DNA of 53,977 bases from an uncultured Oscillibacter sp. (GTDB lineage: Bacteria; Bacillota; Clostridia; Oscillospirales; Oscillospiraceae): contig CAJTJA010000009.1 of assembly GCA_910576845.1 (NCBI GenBank), forward strand, positions 1 to 53,977. The letters run 5' to 3'. The notes below the pieces were generated by a model. That model worked only from the letters and a program-made list of their open reading frames with translations, did not search any database and was not told the DNA's origin. The number at the start of each line of letters is the position of its first letter. Within the stretch, counting starts at the first letter, position 1. Below, piece by piece: positions 32,454 through 42,287 of this stretch. Made by a program: the position numbers and the translations under genes.

Positions 32454-33290
32454 TTGACCCTGCCGTCTTCCGTCCTTTTGGGCGTTATCCAGGGCGTGAC
32501 TGAGTTTCTGCCGGTTTCCAGCTCCGGTCATCTTGCCATTGCGGAGCATCTGCTGAATGTTTCAAACGTGGGGCAGGTCCCGCCGTTTTTTGACGTGCTG
32601 CTCCATATGGGCACGCTGGTTGCGGTGTTTGTCGCCTATTGGGAAGATATCCGGGATATGTTTCTGGAGTTTTTTTGCGGCATCAGCGATTTGACTCACG
32701 GCACCACGCCTACTCCTGCTCCTCCCGCCCGGAGGATGATCCTGCTGATAATTGTGGGCACGCTGCCTCTTTTTGCGGTTCTGGGCTTCAAAGACACCAT
32801 AGAGGGGCTGGGAGACAACATGTATTTTGTGGCGGCGGCGCTGCTGGTAACGGGGTGCCTGCTGTTCGCCAGCGATCATGTGCGCCGGGGGCGCAAAACA
32901 GAAAAATCCGCCACGATGCTGGATGCCCTGCTGGTGGGCGTGGGTCAGGCCCTGGCCACCTGCCCCGGCATTTCCCGTTCCGGCACAACGATTACCGCTG
33001 GCTGCTTCGTTGGCTTTGACCGGAAGTTTGCCGTCCGCTACTCCTTCCTTATGTCCATCCCCGCCATTCTGGGAGCCAACATACTCAGCCTCAAAGATGC
33101 CCTGGAGGCGAACATCCTCTGGACGGAGGTGCCCGTTTACCTGGTGGGGGTTGCGGTTTCCGCGGCAGTGGGCTACGCTTGTATCCGCCTTATCAAACTG
33201 GTGGCGGACAAGGGGAAATTTGGATGTTTCGCCTATTACTGCTGGCTGGCCGGCATTGTTACCCTGGCTCTGATTCTGACTCAAAAGTGA
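32454..33290 (+). CDS. uppP: Undecaprenyl-diphosphatase
   Basis: BacA-type membrane phosphatase (278 residues, about eight spans) that regenerates undecaprenyl phosphate for cell wall synthesis and gives some bacitracin tolerance. Both active-site regions are seen: GVTEFLPVSSSGHLAI near the N terminus and CPGISRSGTTITAGCFVGFDRKFAVRYSFLMSIPAILGA. The start is TTG 32454: AAGGAG at 32438-32443 is 10 bases from it but only one base from the upstream in-frame GTG 32445. A TATACT box lies about 55 bases ahead. ftsK follows by 42 bases, probably in the same transcript. Confidence 0.95.
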   Translation: MTLPSSVLLGVIQGVTEFLPVSSSGHLAIAEHLLNVSNVGQVPPFFDVLLHMGTLVAVFVAYWEDIRDMFLEFFCGISDLTHGTTPTPAPPARRMILLIIVGTLPLFAVLGFKDTIEGLGDNMYFVAAALLVTGCLLFASDHVRRGRKTEKSATMLDALLVGVGQALATCPGISRSGTTITAGCFVGFDRKFAVRYSFLMSIPAILGANILSLKDALEANILWTEVPVYLVGVAVSAAVGYACIRLIKLVADKGKFGCFAYYCWLAGIVTLALILTQK

Positions 33291-33332
33291 TATTAACCCG
33301 CCAAAATTCCTGATCTTCGGAGGTACATAATC

Positions 33333-35954
33333 GTGGCTTCCACATCACAAAAGAAACCCACCGCCAAGAAATCCGGCAGCAGGTCCGCCAAAAAGCCTCC
33401 CCAGAAGCAGCCTGTCCGCCGGGAGGTGACGGGGGGCGTGCTGCTGGTACTGGCGCTGTGCGTCTTCGTCAGCTATTTCGGCGTAAACGCCTTGTTCCTG
33501 GATTTTTTCGCAAAGCTTCTCAAGGGCCTCTTCGGCTACGGTTACTGGCTGGCGGGGCCTTCCCTGGTGCTGGCGGGACTGATTCTTCTCTGCCACCGGG
33601 GCCGCCCCGTTCAGCTGCGAACAGCCTGCGCCCTGCTGCTTCCGCTGCTCTTTGGGTCTTTGACCCATCTGGTTTTCTGCAAAAAGGTTTATGAGCCCTC
33701 ATTTTTTGGGATGCTCAGCGCTATCTGGGCGGACGGCGCCGCCCTGGAATCTGGCGGGGCTGTCTCCGGTGTGCTTGCCAATGGGTCTGCCGCTGTGTTT
33801 TCCCCGCTGGCGTCGGTGATTTTGTTCACGGTGTTGTTTATGGCTCTGCTGTTTGTGTCCCTGCGGATAACGCTGGCGGCGTTCGACAACTGGCGGCGCG
33901 CGCGTCCCCGTTATGAGGAGCAGCCGGAGCCCGCCATCCGCGTAACCCCAGTAGACCCGCCGAAGCGGAGGACCGGAACACCGAAGCCCCAGATCGATAT
34001 CCCGCTGGATGGGGAAGAGCGCCCTGCCAAACCGGAGAAGTCCGGGAAATTCACCAGCTTCTTTCGCCATAAGGCCGACGCGCAGCCCACACCGGATCAG
34101 GTTCTCAAGACGCAGACAGAGCCTGCTGCCGTTTCCGAACCGGAACCGGCTGAAAAACTTGCCCGGGCGGCCATCCCGGTGCCGCCTCCTGCCCCGGTGC
34201 CGGAGCCTGTTTCCGCCGCTCCGGTGGTTCCGGAGCCCGTGAAAGCCGATTTGGGTTCTGCGGAATCCCCTGCCCCGAAGCCGGCTGCTCCTGAACCGGA
34301 ACAGCCGGTTCCCCCACCCTTGGAAAAGGCCGCTCCCTCGCCCACGGCGGAGACATTCACCCGAAGCGGAAAGGCCGAGACAGCCAAAGAGGTAGCCGCC
34401 CAGACGGCTGCTGTAGCGGCAGAAATTGAGGAGAAATTGGCCCTGGAGGAAGGAGCCTACCAATTCCCCCCTATGGACCTGCTGCGGATAAACAGGGAAG
34501 AGAACCATATAGAAGCCGGAGCGGAGCTGCGGAACAACTCCCGCCGCCTGGCGGAGACGCTTGCCAGCTTCGGTGTGGACGCCGCCCAGGGCGACGTAAT
34601 TCACGGTCCCTCTGTTACCCGGTATGAATTTACTTTGGAGCAGGGCGTTAAGCTCTCCAAAATTACCAATTTGGCAGATGACATCGCTCTGGCCCTGGGG
34701 GCGACCGGCGTCCGTATTGCCCCCATACCGGATAAAATCTCCGTAGTGGGCATTGAAGTGCCCAATAAACAGGTGACGCCGGTGCTGATCCGGGACGTCA
34801 TTGAATCCCGGGATTTCAGCTCGCACAGGTCCCAGGTGGCCTTTGCCCTGGGCCGGGATATCGGCGGGAGGAATGTCATCGGCGATATTGGGACGCTGCC
34901 GCATGTACTCATTGCCGGAACCACTGGCTCCGGAAAATCCGTGTGTACCAATTCCCTTATCATCAGCCTTCTGTATAAGTCCACGCCGGAGGACGTGCGT
35001 TTCATTATGGTAGATCCCAAAATGGTGGAACTGGCTCCCTATAATGGGATTCCTCATCTGCTGATTCCGGTGGTAACGGATCCGAAGAAGGCCGCTGGAG
35101 CTCTTCAGTGGGCGGTATTTGAGATGATGAAGCGGTATAAGACATTTTCCGAGAACGGCGTAAAAAAGCTGGAGGAGTACAACCGTTTGGCCAGACAGCG
35201 GGAGGATATGGAGCCCCTGCCCAGTGTTGTGGTGGTGATTGATGAGCTGGCAGACCTGATGCTGGTCGCCGCCAAGGAGGTGGAGGAATCCATCTGCCGG
35301 GTAGCCCAGATGGGCCGTGCCGCCGGGATGCATCTGGTAATTGCCACGCAGCGGCCCTCTGCCGACGTTATTACCGGCCTGATGAAGGCCAATATTCCGA
35401 GCCGCATTGCATTCGCCGTGGCGTCCTCTATGGAGTCCCGGATCATTCTGGACAACGGCGGCGCGGAAAAATTGGTAGGGCGGGGAGATATGCTGTATGC
35501 TCCCCTGGGCGCGGGGAAGCCCACACGGGTCCAAGGCTGTTTTATTACTCCGGAGGAGATTGAACAGGTGGTGGCTTTTGTAAAGCAGACCGGAGAGACC
35601 CAGTACGACAACGATGTGATTGCCAAGATTGAGGAGTCTGTCCAGGAGAAGGGGAGCAAGGGCGGAAAACTCGCCGCAGAACCCGAGGAGCAAGAGAGCG
35701 ACGAACTTCTCCCTGCCGCCGTGGAGGTTATTTTGGAGACTGGGCAGGCGTCTACCTCCATGCTTCAAAGACGCTTGAAGCTGGGCTATTCCCGGGCCGC
35801 CCGGCTGGTGGACCAGCTGGAGGAGAGGGGCTATGTCGGGCCCTTTGAAGGCTCCAAGCCCCGTCAGCTTCTGATTACCCGGGAGAAGTGGCAGGAAATG
35901 AAAATGAGCGGCAGCAGCGGCGAAGCGCTGGAAGAGAATGCCGGAGACGAGTAG
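33333..35954 (+). CDS. ftsK: DNA translocase FtsK/SpoIIIE
   Basis: Septum-located DNA pump that clears chromosomes during division or moves DNA into the forespore; 873 residues. Four membrane spans (about 35-180) are followed by a long P/E/A-rich linker (about 200-370), then alpha, beta and gamma domains. Walker A GTTGSGKS lies near 529-536, Walker B VVVIDELADLM, and IATQRPSADVITG follows. The C-terminal winged helix (SMLQRRLKLGYSRAARLVDQLEERG) recognises orienting sequences. GTG 33333 has GGAGG nine bases before it. Whether it acts as FtsK or SpoIIIE cannot be decided from sequence alone; the host sporulates. Confidence 0.95.
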   Translation: MASTSQKKPTAKKSGSRSAKKPPQKQPVRREVTGGVLLVLALCVFVSYFGVNALFLDFFAKLLKGLFGYGYWLAGPSLVLAGLILLCHRGRPVQLRTACALLLPLLFGSLTHLVFCKKVYEPSFFGMLSAIWADGAALESGGAVSGVLANGSAAVFSPLASVILFTVLFMALLFVSLRITLAAFDNWRRARPRYEEQPEPAIRVTPVDPPKRRTGTPKPQIDIPLDGEERPAKPEKSGKFTSFFRHKADAQPTPDQVLKTQTEPAAVSEPEPAEKLARAAIPVPPPAPVPEPVSAAPVVPEPVKADLGSAESPAPKPAAPEPEQPVPPPLEKAAPSPTAETFTRSGKAETAKEVAAQTAAVAAEIEEKLALEEGAYQFPPMDLLRINREENHIEAGAELRNNSRRLAETLASFGVDAAQGDVIHGPSVTRYEFTLEQGVKLSKITNLADDIALALGATGVRIAPIPDKISVVGIEVPNKQVTPVLIRDVIESRDFSSHRSQVAFALGRDIGGRNVIGDIGTLPHVLIAGTTGSGKSVCTNSLIISLLYKSTPEDVRFIMVDPKMVELAPYNGIPHLLIPVVTDPKKAAGALQWAVFEMMKRYKTFSENGVKKLEEYNRLARQREDMEPLPSVVVVIDELADLMLVAAKEVEESICRVAQMGRAAGMHLVIATQRPSADVITGLMKANIPSRIAFAVASSMESRIILDNGGAEKLVGRGDMLYAPLGAGKPTRVQGCFITPEEIEQVVAFVKQTGETQYDNDVIAKIEESVQEKGSKGGKLAAEPEEQESDELLPAAVEVILETGQASTSMLQRRLKLGYSRAARLVDQLEERGYVGPFEGSKPRQLLITREKWQEMKMSGSSGEALEENAGDE

Positions 35955-35965
35955 AGACAGCAGAT

Positions 35966-35997
35966 AAGCGCCGGAGAAAATTTTTTCTCCGGCGCTT
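35966..35997. terminator. Bidirectional terminator between ftsK and recG
   Basis: AAGCGCCGGAGAAAA (35966-35980) with its complement (to 35997), giving a 15-bp stem. It serves both convergent genes. Confidence 0.88.
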
Positions 35998-36012
35998 TCA
36001 TGTTTCCATCCG

Positions 36013-38061
36013 TCAGGAAAAGGTGAGAGCCGCCTCCGCAAACAGCTCTGCCATCCGTTCCGCCGCAGCGGGGTTGTTTTTCAGCTCCGGGTCCCGGGCA
36101 AGCAGGGAATCCGCCGCTTTCTGGGCCTCCTGAAGAAGGTGTGTGTCACAGCCGATGTCCGCTACCCGCAGTCCCGGCAGGCCGTGCTGCCTTTCCCCAA
36201 AGAAGTCTCCGGGTCCCCGGAGGCGAAGGTCCTCTTCGGCAATTTGAAATCCGTCGGCGGTTTCCGTCATAACCTTCAGCCGACGGCAGGTCTCCTCATT
36301 TTGATTATCAGAAATCAGGATACAGTAGGACTGGTGGCTTCCGCGTCCCACCCGGCCCCGGAGCTGATGAAGCTGGCTGAGACCAAAGCGTTCCGCATTT
36401 TCAATCACCATCACCGCTGCATTGGGAACATCTACGCCCACCTCAATCACGGTGGTGGAGACGAGGATATCCGTTTTCCCTTGGGCAAAGGCGTCCATAA
36501 CGGCTTCCTTTTCCCTGGACTTCATTTTTCCGTGAACAAAGGCGATCCGCAAATCCGGGAAGATATTCTGCTGGAGCATAGCGGCGTATTCCGTCACAGC
36601 CTTCCGGTCGTCTCCTGGGTCTTCACCCTGGGAGACCTGTGGGCAGACAATATAAGCCTGCCTCCCTTCATTTACCAGCTTCCGCAGAAATTTATAGATT
36701 CTGGGATGATATCTGCTGCTCACGAAGGAAGTTTGAACAGGACGCCTGCCGGGAGGCAGGCGGTCAATCACAGACACATCCAGGTCACCATAAAGAATCA
36801 GGGCCAGCGTTCTCGGGATCGGGGTTGCTGACATGACCAGAACGTGGGGGTGTTCTCCTTTCCCTGCCAGCGCCGCCCGCTGGGCAACGCCGAAACGGTG
36901 CTGCTCATCCGTTACCACCAGACCCAGGCGGGCGTATTCCACATCTCCTGTAATCAGAGCGTGGGTGCCGATAACAAAGCCGATTTCTCCTGCCGCCAGC
37001 CGGGCGGCGATGTCCTTTTTTTCTTTTGCAGCTGTAGACCCGGTGAGCAGGGCGCAGTGAACACCCAGCGGCTCCATCAGGGGAGACAGGCTTTCGTAGT
37101 GCTGCCGGGCCAGAATCTCTGTGGGAGCCATCAATGCGGCCTGCTTTCCGTTTTTGGCGCAGAAGTACGCGCAGGCGGCGGCGACCATGGTTTTTCCGGA
37201 ACCGACGTCTCCCTGACAGAGCCGGTTCATGGGTTTTCCAGAGCACATGTCTGCCAGCGCCTCGTCTATGCACCGCCGCTGGGCCTCTGTCAGCGCAAAG
37301 GGCAGGGCCTCGTAAAATGAGCGCATATTCACTTTGCGCAAGGGCTGTGTTTTTACGGTGTCCCGTCTTTGGCGGAGCTGCCGCAGGCCAAGGGTGAAGA
37401 AAAACAGCTCCTCAAAGGCCAGCCGCCGCCGGGCCAGGGCCAGTGCCTCGGTGCTTTCGGGAAAGTGGATATTTTCATAAGCAAAGCCGATGTGGCAGAG
37501 CGCGTGTTCCCGGCGGATTTCATTCGGAAGAACATCAGGCAGGATATCTGTACAGGCGTCCAGTCCTTGACGGATAGACCGGGAGAGGATCAGCTGACTG
37601 ACTCCGGCGGTGAGGGGATAGATGGGAACAATGCGGCCGGTTGCCTCCCGCCGCCCCTCCGGTTCTACAATAGGACCTGCCATCCGGCGGCGGAACAGAT
37701 TGCCCTCCGCCTTTCCGCAGAAGACATATGTCTCCCCTTCATGAAGGCTGCTTTTCAGCCAGGACTGGTTGAAAAACGTGATTTCCAGCACGCCGGTGTT
37801 GTCTACCGCCTGAACCTTTACCAGGTCCAGCCCCTTGCGGATATGAGAGACTGCGGGCGGAGCAGCTATCATGGCGGCCACGCACGCCGTTTCTCCCGGC
37901 GTCAGCTCGGAAATCCGGCGAATTTCGGTGCGGTCCTCATACCGCCGGGGGAACCAGGAGATTAAATCCTGGAGAGTATGAATGCCCAGCTTTTCCAAAG
38001 CCTTGGCACGCTGCTCTCCAATGCCCTTGACAATCCGCACATCTGTTTTCAAATCTGCCAT
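36013..38061 (-). CDS. recG: ATP-dependent DNA helicase RecG
   Basis: Branch-migration helicase that regresses stalled forks; 682 residues, the expected length. The N-terminal wedge domain includes VKGIGEQRAKALEKLGI and LISWFPRRYEDRT. Motor motifs are GDVGSGKTMVA (Walker A), TDEQHRFGVAQR (DEAD-like, DEQH), MSATPIPRTLALILYGDLDVS, and in domain 2 STTVIEVGVDVPNAAVM and QLHQLRGRVGRG. The C-terminal TRG segment is present. ATG 38061 follows AAAGGAGG at seven bases; longer frames upstream have no site. It is monocistronic, facing ftsK. Confidence 0.96.
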   Translation of the reverse strand: MADLKTDVRIVKGIGEQRAKALEKLGIHTLQDLISWFPRRYEDRTEIRRISELTPGETACVAAMIAAPPAVSHIRKGLDLVKVQAVDNTGVLEITFFNQSWLKSSLHEGETYVFCGKAEGNLFRRRMAGPIVEPEGRREATGRIVPIYPLTAGVSQLILSRSIRQGLDACTDILPDVLPNEIRREHALCHIGFAYENIHFPESTEALALARRRLAFEELFFFTLGLRQLRQRRDTVKTQPLRKVNMRSFYEALPFALTEAQRRCIDEALADMCSGKPMNRLCQGDVGSGKTMVAAACAYFCAKNGKQAALMAPTEILARQHYESLSPLMEPLGVHCALLTGSTAAKEKKDIAARLAAGEIGFVIGTHALITGDVEYARLGLVVTDEQHRFGVAQRAALAGKGEHPHVLVMSATPIPRTLALILYGDLDVSVIDRLPPGRRPVQTSFVSSRYHPRIYKFLRKLVNEGRQAYIVCPQVSQGEDPGDDRKAVTEYAAMLQQNIFPDLRIAFVHGKMKSREKEAVMDAFAQGKTDILVSTTVIEVGVDVPNAAVMVIENAERFGLSQLHQLRGRVGRGSHQSYCILISDNQNEETCRRLKVMTETADGFQIAEEDLRLRGPGDFFGERQHGLPGLRVADIGCDTHLLQEAQKAADSLLARDPELKNNPAAAERMAELFAEAALTFS

Positions 38062-38130
38062 GAGCCGCCCTCCTTTCCGCTTGTGACTGCCGTGCATTTA
38101 TTTCATTATAGTCCGGGGAGAGTGGAAAAA

Positions 38131-38172
38131 CAAGGGGACTTTGGAGGGCAGATACCCGTCAAAGTCCCCTTG
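38131..38172. terminator. Terminator downstream of folA
   Basis: CAAGGGGACTTTG (38131-38143) and complement (38160-38172) with a 16-base loop. On the minus strand it is followed by TTTTTCC, terminating thyA-folA; on the plus strand by CTTTTTC. Confidence 0.88.
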
Positions 38173-38192
38173 CTTTTTCAGTGTTTCTTCAA

Positions 38193-38696
38193 TTAATGGA
38201 TGAGCTTTGTATTGACATATTCTATAAAGCGGAAATTCAAGCCGTTTTCCTCCTGCATTTCGCCGGTGGATTCCACCTGCCAGTTAGGCAGTTTGTCCAA
38301 ATTCGGAAAGAAAGTGTCCGATTCATCCACATGGGTTTCCACACGGGTAAGGTAAACACGGCGGCAGCGGGAGAGCAGGGCGGCATAAATGCTTCCACCC
38401 CCGATAATCCAAAGGTCAGGAGTCTCCGGCCCGCCGGCCAGAGCCAGCGCTTTTTCCGGCGAAGAAGCGGCCTCCACGCCCGCTGGAAGGGAGTCCGCAT
38501 GGCGGGTGATGACGATGTTCCGCCGCTGAGGCAGGGGCTTTCCGTCCGGGAAGGAATTCAGCGTCAGATGCCCCATAATGACCGTGCCGTCCACCGTCAG
38601 GGAACGGAAACGGCGCATGTCCGTGGGGAGGGAAAACAGCAGTCCGCCGTTATGGCCGATTGCCCAGCGCTGGTCTGCGACAACGATAGCGTTCAT
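38193..38696 (-). CDS. folA: Dihydrofolate reductase
   Basis: NADPH-dependent reductase that regenerates tetrahydrofolate; 167 residues, standard size. Typical features are MNAIVVADQRWAIGHNG with the Met20-loop equivalent, LPTDMRRFRSLT, VIMGHLTLNSFPDGKPLPQRRNIV and LWIIGGGSIYAAL. The usual W-x-I-G is present as WAIG, and D26 corresponds to the catalytic acid. It begins nine bases after thyA ends, so both are in one unit serving dTMP synthesis. GAGGTG stands before the ATG. Confidence 0.93.
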   Translation of the reverse strand: MNAIVVADQRWAIGHNGGLLFSLPTDMRRFRSLTVDGTVIMGHLTLNSFPDGKPLPQRRNIVITRHADSLPAGVEAASSPEKALALAGGPETPDLWIIGGGSIYAALLSRCRRVYLTRVETHVDESDTFFPNLDKLPNWQVESTGEMQEENGLNFRFIEYVNTKLIH

Positions 38697-38705
38697 ACAT
38701 TCACC

Positions 38706-39536
38706 TCATACAGCAACAGGAATTTTGTCTTCAAAAGGAGCGGGAGCATAGTTTTCTACATGGAAATTGTCTATGGTAAAGCTGTAAAAATCCGTGACAG
38801 CGGAGTCTATTTCGAATGCCGGGGCGGGGGAGGGTGTCTGCTTCAGCAGTTTTTCCACCAGGGGGATATGCCGGTCATAGATGTGTGCGTCAGCGATGAC
38901 ATGGACCAGCTCGCCAGGAATCAGACCGCTGGCCCGGGCGAACATGTGAACCAAGGCTGCGTACTGCACCACGTTCCAATTATTGGCGGTCAGCATATCC
39001 TGACTCCGCTGGTTTAAAATCGCGTTCAGGACATTTCCCGAGACGTTGAAGGTCATGGAATAGGCGCAAGGATACAGGTTCATTTCGTGAAGGTCCTGAA
39101 AATTATAGATGTTGGTCAGAATGCGCCGGGAGGCGGGATTATGCTTCAAATCGTACAGCACCCGGTCCACCTGATCCATATCTCCTTCCGGATAATGGTG
39201 CCTGACGCCCAGCTGATAGCCATATGCCTTGCCGATGGAGCCGTCGGCATCTGCCCACTGATCCCAGATGCGGGCGTCCAGGTCGTGAATGCTATTGGAC
39301 TTCTTCTGCCAGATCCATAAAAGCTCCTTTACCGCCGTCTTCCAGTAGGTCCGGCGAAGGGTGAGGAGGGGAAACTCCTCCTGAAGGTTATAGCGGTTGA
39401 TAATGCCAAATTTTTTGACCGTGTATGCAGGACTGCCGTCGTCCCATCGGGGACGGACATTTTGGTCCGTATCCCAAACACCGGCGGATAAAATTTCCCG
39501 GCAGTTCTCAATAAAAAGCTGGTCGGCACGGCTCAT
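38706..39536 (-). CDS. thyA: Thymidylate synthase ThyA
   Basis: Makes dTMP from dUMP using methylene-tetrahydrofolate; 276 residues. Recognisable are FPLLTLRRTYWKTAVKELLWIWQ, WDQWADADGSIGKAYGYQLG, ILNQRSQDM and HIYDRHIPLVEKLL. The nucleophile lies in NLYPCAYSMTF; the residue after Cys is Ala instead of the His of the textbook PPCH motif, a variant I recall from other Clostridia. ATG 39536 has AGGAGG seven bases upstream, and the frame further upstream to 39956 is not coding. The folA partner follows by nine bases. Flavin-dependent ThyX is not needed in this organism. Confidence 0.94.
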   Translation of the reverse strand: MSRADQLFIENCREILSAGVWDTDQNVRPRWDDGSPAYTVKKFGIINRYNLQEEFPLLTLRRTYWKTAVKELLWIWQKKSNSIHDLDARIWDQWADADGSIGKAYGYQLGVRHHYPEGDMDQVDRVLYDLKHNPASRRILTNIYNFQDLHEMNLYPCAYSMTFNVSGNVLNAILNQRSQDMLTANNWNVVQYAALVHMFARASGLIPGELVHVIADAHIYDRHIPLVEKLLKQTPSPAPAFEIDSAVTDFYSFTIDNFHVENYAPAPFEDKIPVAV

Positions 39537-39705
39537 GGGACAGCCTCCTGTCGTCATAACATTTTGAAATCTGCTATCTCTTAAAACTACTATAGCAAAT
39601 TTCAGGGAACTCGTGTGCCCAAATTTTTTAAAAACAAGAGCCTGGTTTTTGCCGCTTCCTCCAAAGATCATAAGAAACTTTTTTGAGGTTTGTTGGATAT
39701 TCGGA

Positions 39706-39735
39706 TTGCGAGGGAGCAAAAAGTGCGTTAAGATG
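39706..39735 (+). promoter_or_regulatory. Probable promoter of the AraC-MATE pair
   Basis: TTGCGA (39706-39711), 18 bases, TAAGAT (39730-39735), located 53 bases ahead of the AraC-type gene. Confidence 0.55.
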
Positions 39736-39787
39736 AGGGCGCAAACAAGCTGGGGAGTGTTTTCAAGACCAGCGGAAGGAGGACGCC

Positions 39788-40636
39788 ATGGCTGACTATG
39801 AAACCGCAGACAAGCGGGGGTATTTGAAAGAGAATTTCCGCCTGTTTCATTTAAAAGACAGCCGGGCCCAGAAGCTGGATTACCACTATCACGAATTTGA
39901 CAAACTGATCCTGTTTTTGAGCGGCAAGGTGGCCTATCTGGTAGAGGGGGTAACATACTTCCTCCAGCCGTGGGATATTCTGCTGGTGCAGCATAACCTG
40001 ATCCACCGCCCGGTCATTGACCCGGGTCAACCATATGAGAGGATTGTGATATGGCTGGGGCGGGATTGGGTTGCCGCTCGAAGCGATCCGGGAGAGGCGC
40101 TGGATGCGTGTTTTGACGCTGCCCGCCGGCGGGGGTTCCATTTGCTGCGGGCCGGGGCGGAGCGCCGGCTCCAGTATATGGGAATGATCCAGCGGCTGGA
40201 GGAGGCTCTCCACTCCACGGACTTTGGCGCCGTCCGGCTGGCGGATACCCTTTGCCAGCAGCTTTTGATTGACGTAAACCGGGATATTCTTCGGGACCGT
40301 ACTGCCCAGGAGCAGACGGACAGCTACCGTGTAGACCCCAAAATTGAGGATGTCCTGCGCTATATTGCCGCTAATCTGGAGGGGGATTTAACGGTGGGAA
40401 CGCTGGCCAGGCGGTTTTATCTCAGCCGTTATTATTTGATGCACCGTTTTAAGGCCGTCACCGGCTATACCATTCATCAGTACATCAGTCAGAAACGGCT
40501 TCTCCGGGCGGGAGAGCTGATCCGGTCCGGCACGCCGGTGATGAAAGCGGCGGAGCAGGTAGGGTTTTCGGAGTACTCCACTTTCCTCCGGGCATTTCGG
40601 AACACCTTTCATATGAATCCCCGGGAATTCCGCTGA
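39788..40636 (+). CDS. AraC-family regulator (cupin sensor) beside MATE exporter
   Basis: Transcription regulator of 282 residues. The N-terminal cupin-like sensor (about 15-110) has the motif KLDYHYHEFDKLILFLSGKVAYLVEG and DILLVQHNLIHRP. The C-terminal double helix-turn-helix (about 185-282) has LTVGTLARRFYLSRYYLMHRFK and VMKAAEQVGFSEYSTFLRAFRNTFHMNPREFR. GGAGG lies five bases before the ATG. A MATE exporter gene begins 16 bases after its stop, so the two are co-transcribed and the regulator probably senses a compound pumped by it. Confidence 0.92.
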   Translation: MADYETADKRGYLKENFRLFHLKDSRAQKLDYHYHEFDKLILFLSGKVAYLVEGVTYFLQPWDILLVQHNLIHRPVIDPGQPYERIVIWLGRDWVAARSDPGEALDACFDAARRRGFHLLRAGAERRLQYMGMIQRLEEALHSTDFGAVRLADTLCQQLLIDVNRDILRDRTAQEQTDSYRVDPKIEDVLRYIAANLEGDLTVGTLARRFYLSRYYLMHRFKAVTGYTIHQYISQKRLLRAGELIRSGTPVMKAAEQVGFSEYSTFLRAFRNTFHMNPREFR

Positions 40637-40652
40637 GTGTGAAGGAGGAAAT

Positions 40653-41996
40653 ATGGAAACCAAACCGATACAAGTCAGCTTCAGCGGCCAGGACCTCCGG
40701 CGGCTGATTATTCCATTGGTCATTGAACAGCTATTGGCTATCACCGTAGGACTGCTGGATTCCGTAATGGTCTCGCAAGTGGGAGAGGCGGCGATTTCTG
40801 CCGTATCGCTGGTCGATACGGTAAACGTGCTGCTGGTGAATGCCTTTTCCGCCCTGGCCACCGGAGGCGCAGTCATTACAGGGCAGTATCTGGGACGGCG
40901 GGAACGGGAAAAGGCCGGGCATTCCGGAGAGCAGCTGCTCCTTTTTATGATGGAAGCCTCTTTGTTTATCATGGCCCTCTTCTATTTGGGAAAGGGGTTT
41001 GTGCTGAACGTGGTTTTTGGAAAGGTGGATGCCAGTGTGGCGGCTTACGCCAACACCTATTATATGATTGTAGAGGCGTCCACGCCCTTTCTTGCCGTGT
41101 ACAGCGCCGGTGCGGCCTTGTTCCGGGTGATGGGAAATTCCCAAATTTCTATGTGGGTGTCCCTTGCCATGAATGTCATTAATGGCGCGGGCAATGCGCT
41201 GCTGATTTTTGGCTTTCACATGGGAGTGGAGGGAGTTGCCATTCCCACTCTGCTTTCCCGGCTCTTTGCAGCCGCGGCTATGCTGTGGCTGCTTCGAAGA
41301 CCCGGCCTGCCTCTTCAGGTAGAAAAGCTGAGCCTGCGGCATGACCGGTATATTGTGAAAAATATTCTTCGCTTCGGTGTAACCAACGGCCTGGAAAGCA
41401 GTATGTTCCAGCTGGGCAAGATCCTGCTACTTTCCACGGTCTCTGTACTGGGCACTGCCTCAGTGGCGGCCAATGCTATTGGCAATACCTTCGCCACCTT
41501 TCAATGTGTGGCGGGCAATGCCCTGGGGCTTGGCATCGTGACGGTAGTATCCCAGTGTGTGGGAGCCGGAGATTTTGACAAGGCCCGGTTTTACACGAAG
41601 AAACTGCTGAAAATGACATATATCTGCATGGACATATGTATTTTGCTGGTATACCTCTCCATGCCCCTGCTTCTCCGGCTGTATAACGTCTCATCGGAGG
41701 CAGAGCTCTATGCCCGGCAGATCGTTTGGATGCACGGCTTTTTCGGCATGCTGATTTGGCCGCTGTCATTCACTCTGCCCCAGGCTCTCCGGGCTGCGGG
41801 AGATACGAAATTTACTATGGTGGTTTCCTCCGTTTCCATGTGGACCATGCGGGTGGGATTCGGCATTCTCCTGGGGCGCTATTTGGGCTTCGGCGTGCGG
41901 GGCATCTGGATGGCGATGTTTGTGGATTGGCTCCTGCGGGTTTCATTCTTCCTTCCCCGCTTCTGTGGCCGCCGGTGGGAGACGATGGGACTGTGA
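40653..41996 (+). CDS. MATE family efflux transporter
   Basis: Cation-coupled multidrug and toxin extruder of 447 residues with twelve spans in two halves. Typical features are RLIIPLVIEQLLAITVGLLDSVMVSQVGEAAISAVSLVD at the start and a matching start of the second half, FGVTNGLESSMFQLGKILL. The motif VMGNSQISMWVSLAMNVINGAGN is family-like. AGGAGG stands just before the ATG. It exports drugs, bile-type compounds or metabolites; the substrate is not known. The upstream AraC gene is the likely controller. Confidence 0.93.
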   Translation: METKPIQVSFSGQDLRRLIIPLVIEQLLAITVGLLDSVMVSQVGEAAISAVSLVDTVNVLLVNAFSALATGGAVITGQYLGRREREKAGHSGEQLLLFMMEASLFIMALFYLGKGFVLNVVFGKVDASVAAYANTYYMIVEASTPFLAVYSAGAALFRVMGNSQISMWVSLAMNVINGAGNALLIFGFHMGVEGVAIPTLLSRLFAAAAMLWLLRRPGLPLQVEKLSLRHDRYIVKNILRFGVTNGLESSMFQLGKILLLSTVSVLGTASVAANAIGNTFATFQCVAGNALGLGIVTVVSQCVGAGDFDKARFYTKKLLKMTYICMDICILLVYLSMPLLLRLYNVSSEAELYARQIVWMHGFFGMLIWPLSFTLPQALRAAGDTKFTMVVSSVSMWTMRVGFGILLGRYLGFGVRGIWMAMFVDWLLRVSFFLPRFCGRRWETMGL

Positions 41997-42287
41997 TTTT
42001 CCAGCCCGGCGGTGGCCTTCCGGCATAATTACGGGGCAGAACCTCTTCCGGCAGCCGGGCGGAGAAGCCTGACTGCCGCTGCATTAGAAAGAAGCGGGAT
42101 GCCTTGTATTTAGGAGTGGCCGCCTCCTCCGGCATTTCTTTGCCTTGCTTTTGCGGAGGCTGTTCTTAAAGCTATGAACGCTGTGACGGCGGCATATTTG
42201 GCGGAGGCGGCCTGTTTTACAAATACAGCGGGGTGAATACGGCGTGTATTCTGCTCAATTGGACGCTGCTTTTTGTGCTTGACTATA

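Noticed and set aside
33699..36041. 780-codon open frame on the minus strand opposite ftsK
   Set aside because: Antisense of a clear ftsK gene; glycine, arginine and leucine-rich translation without domains.
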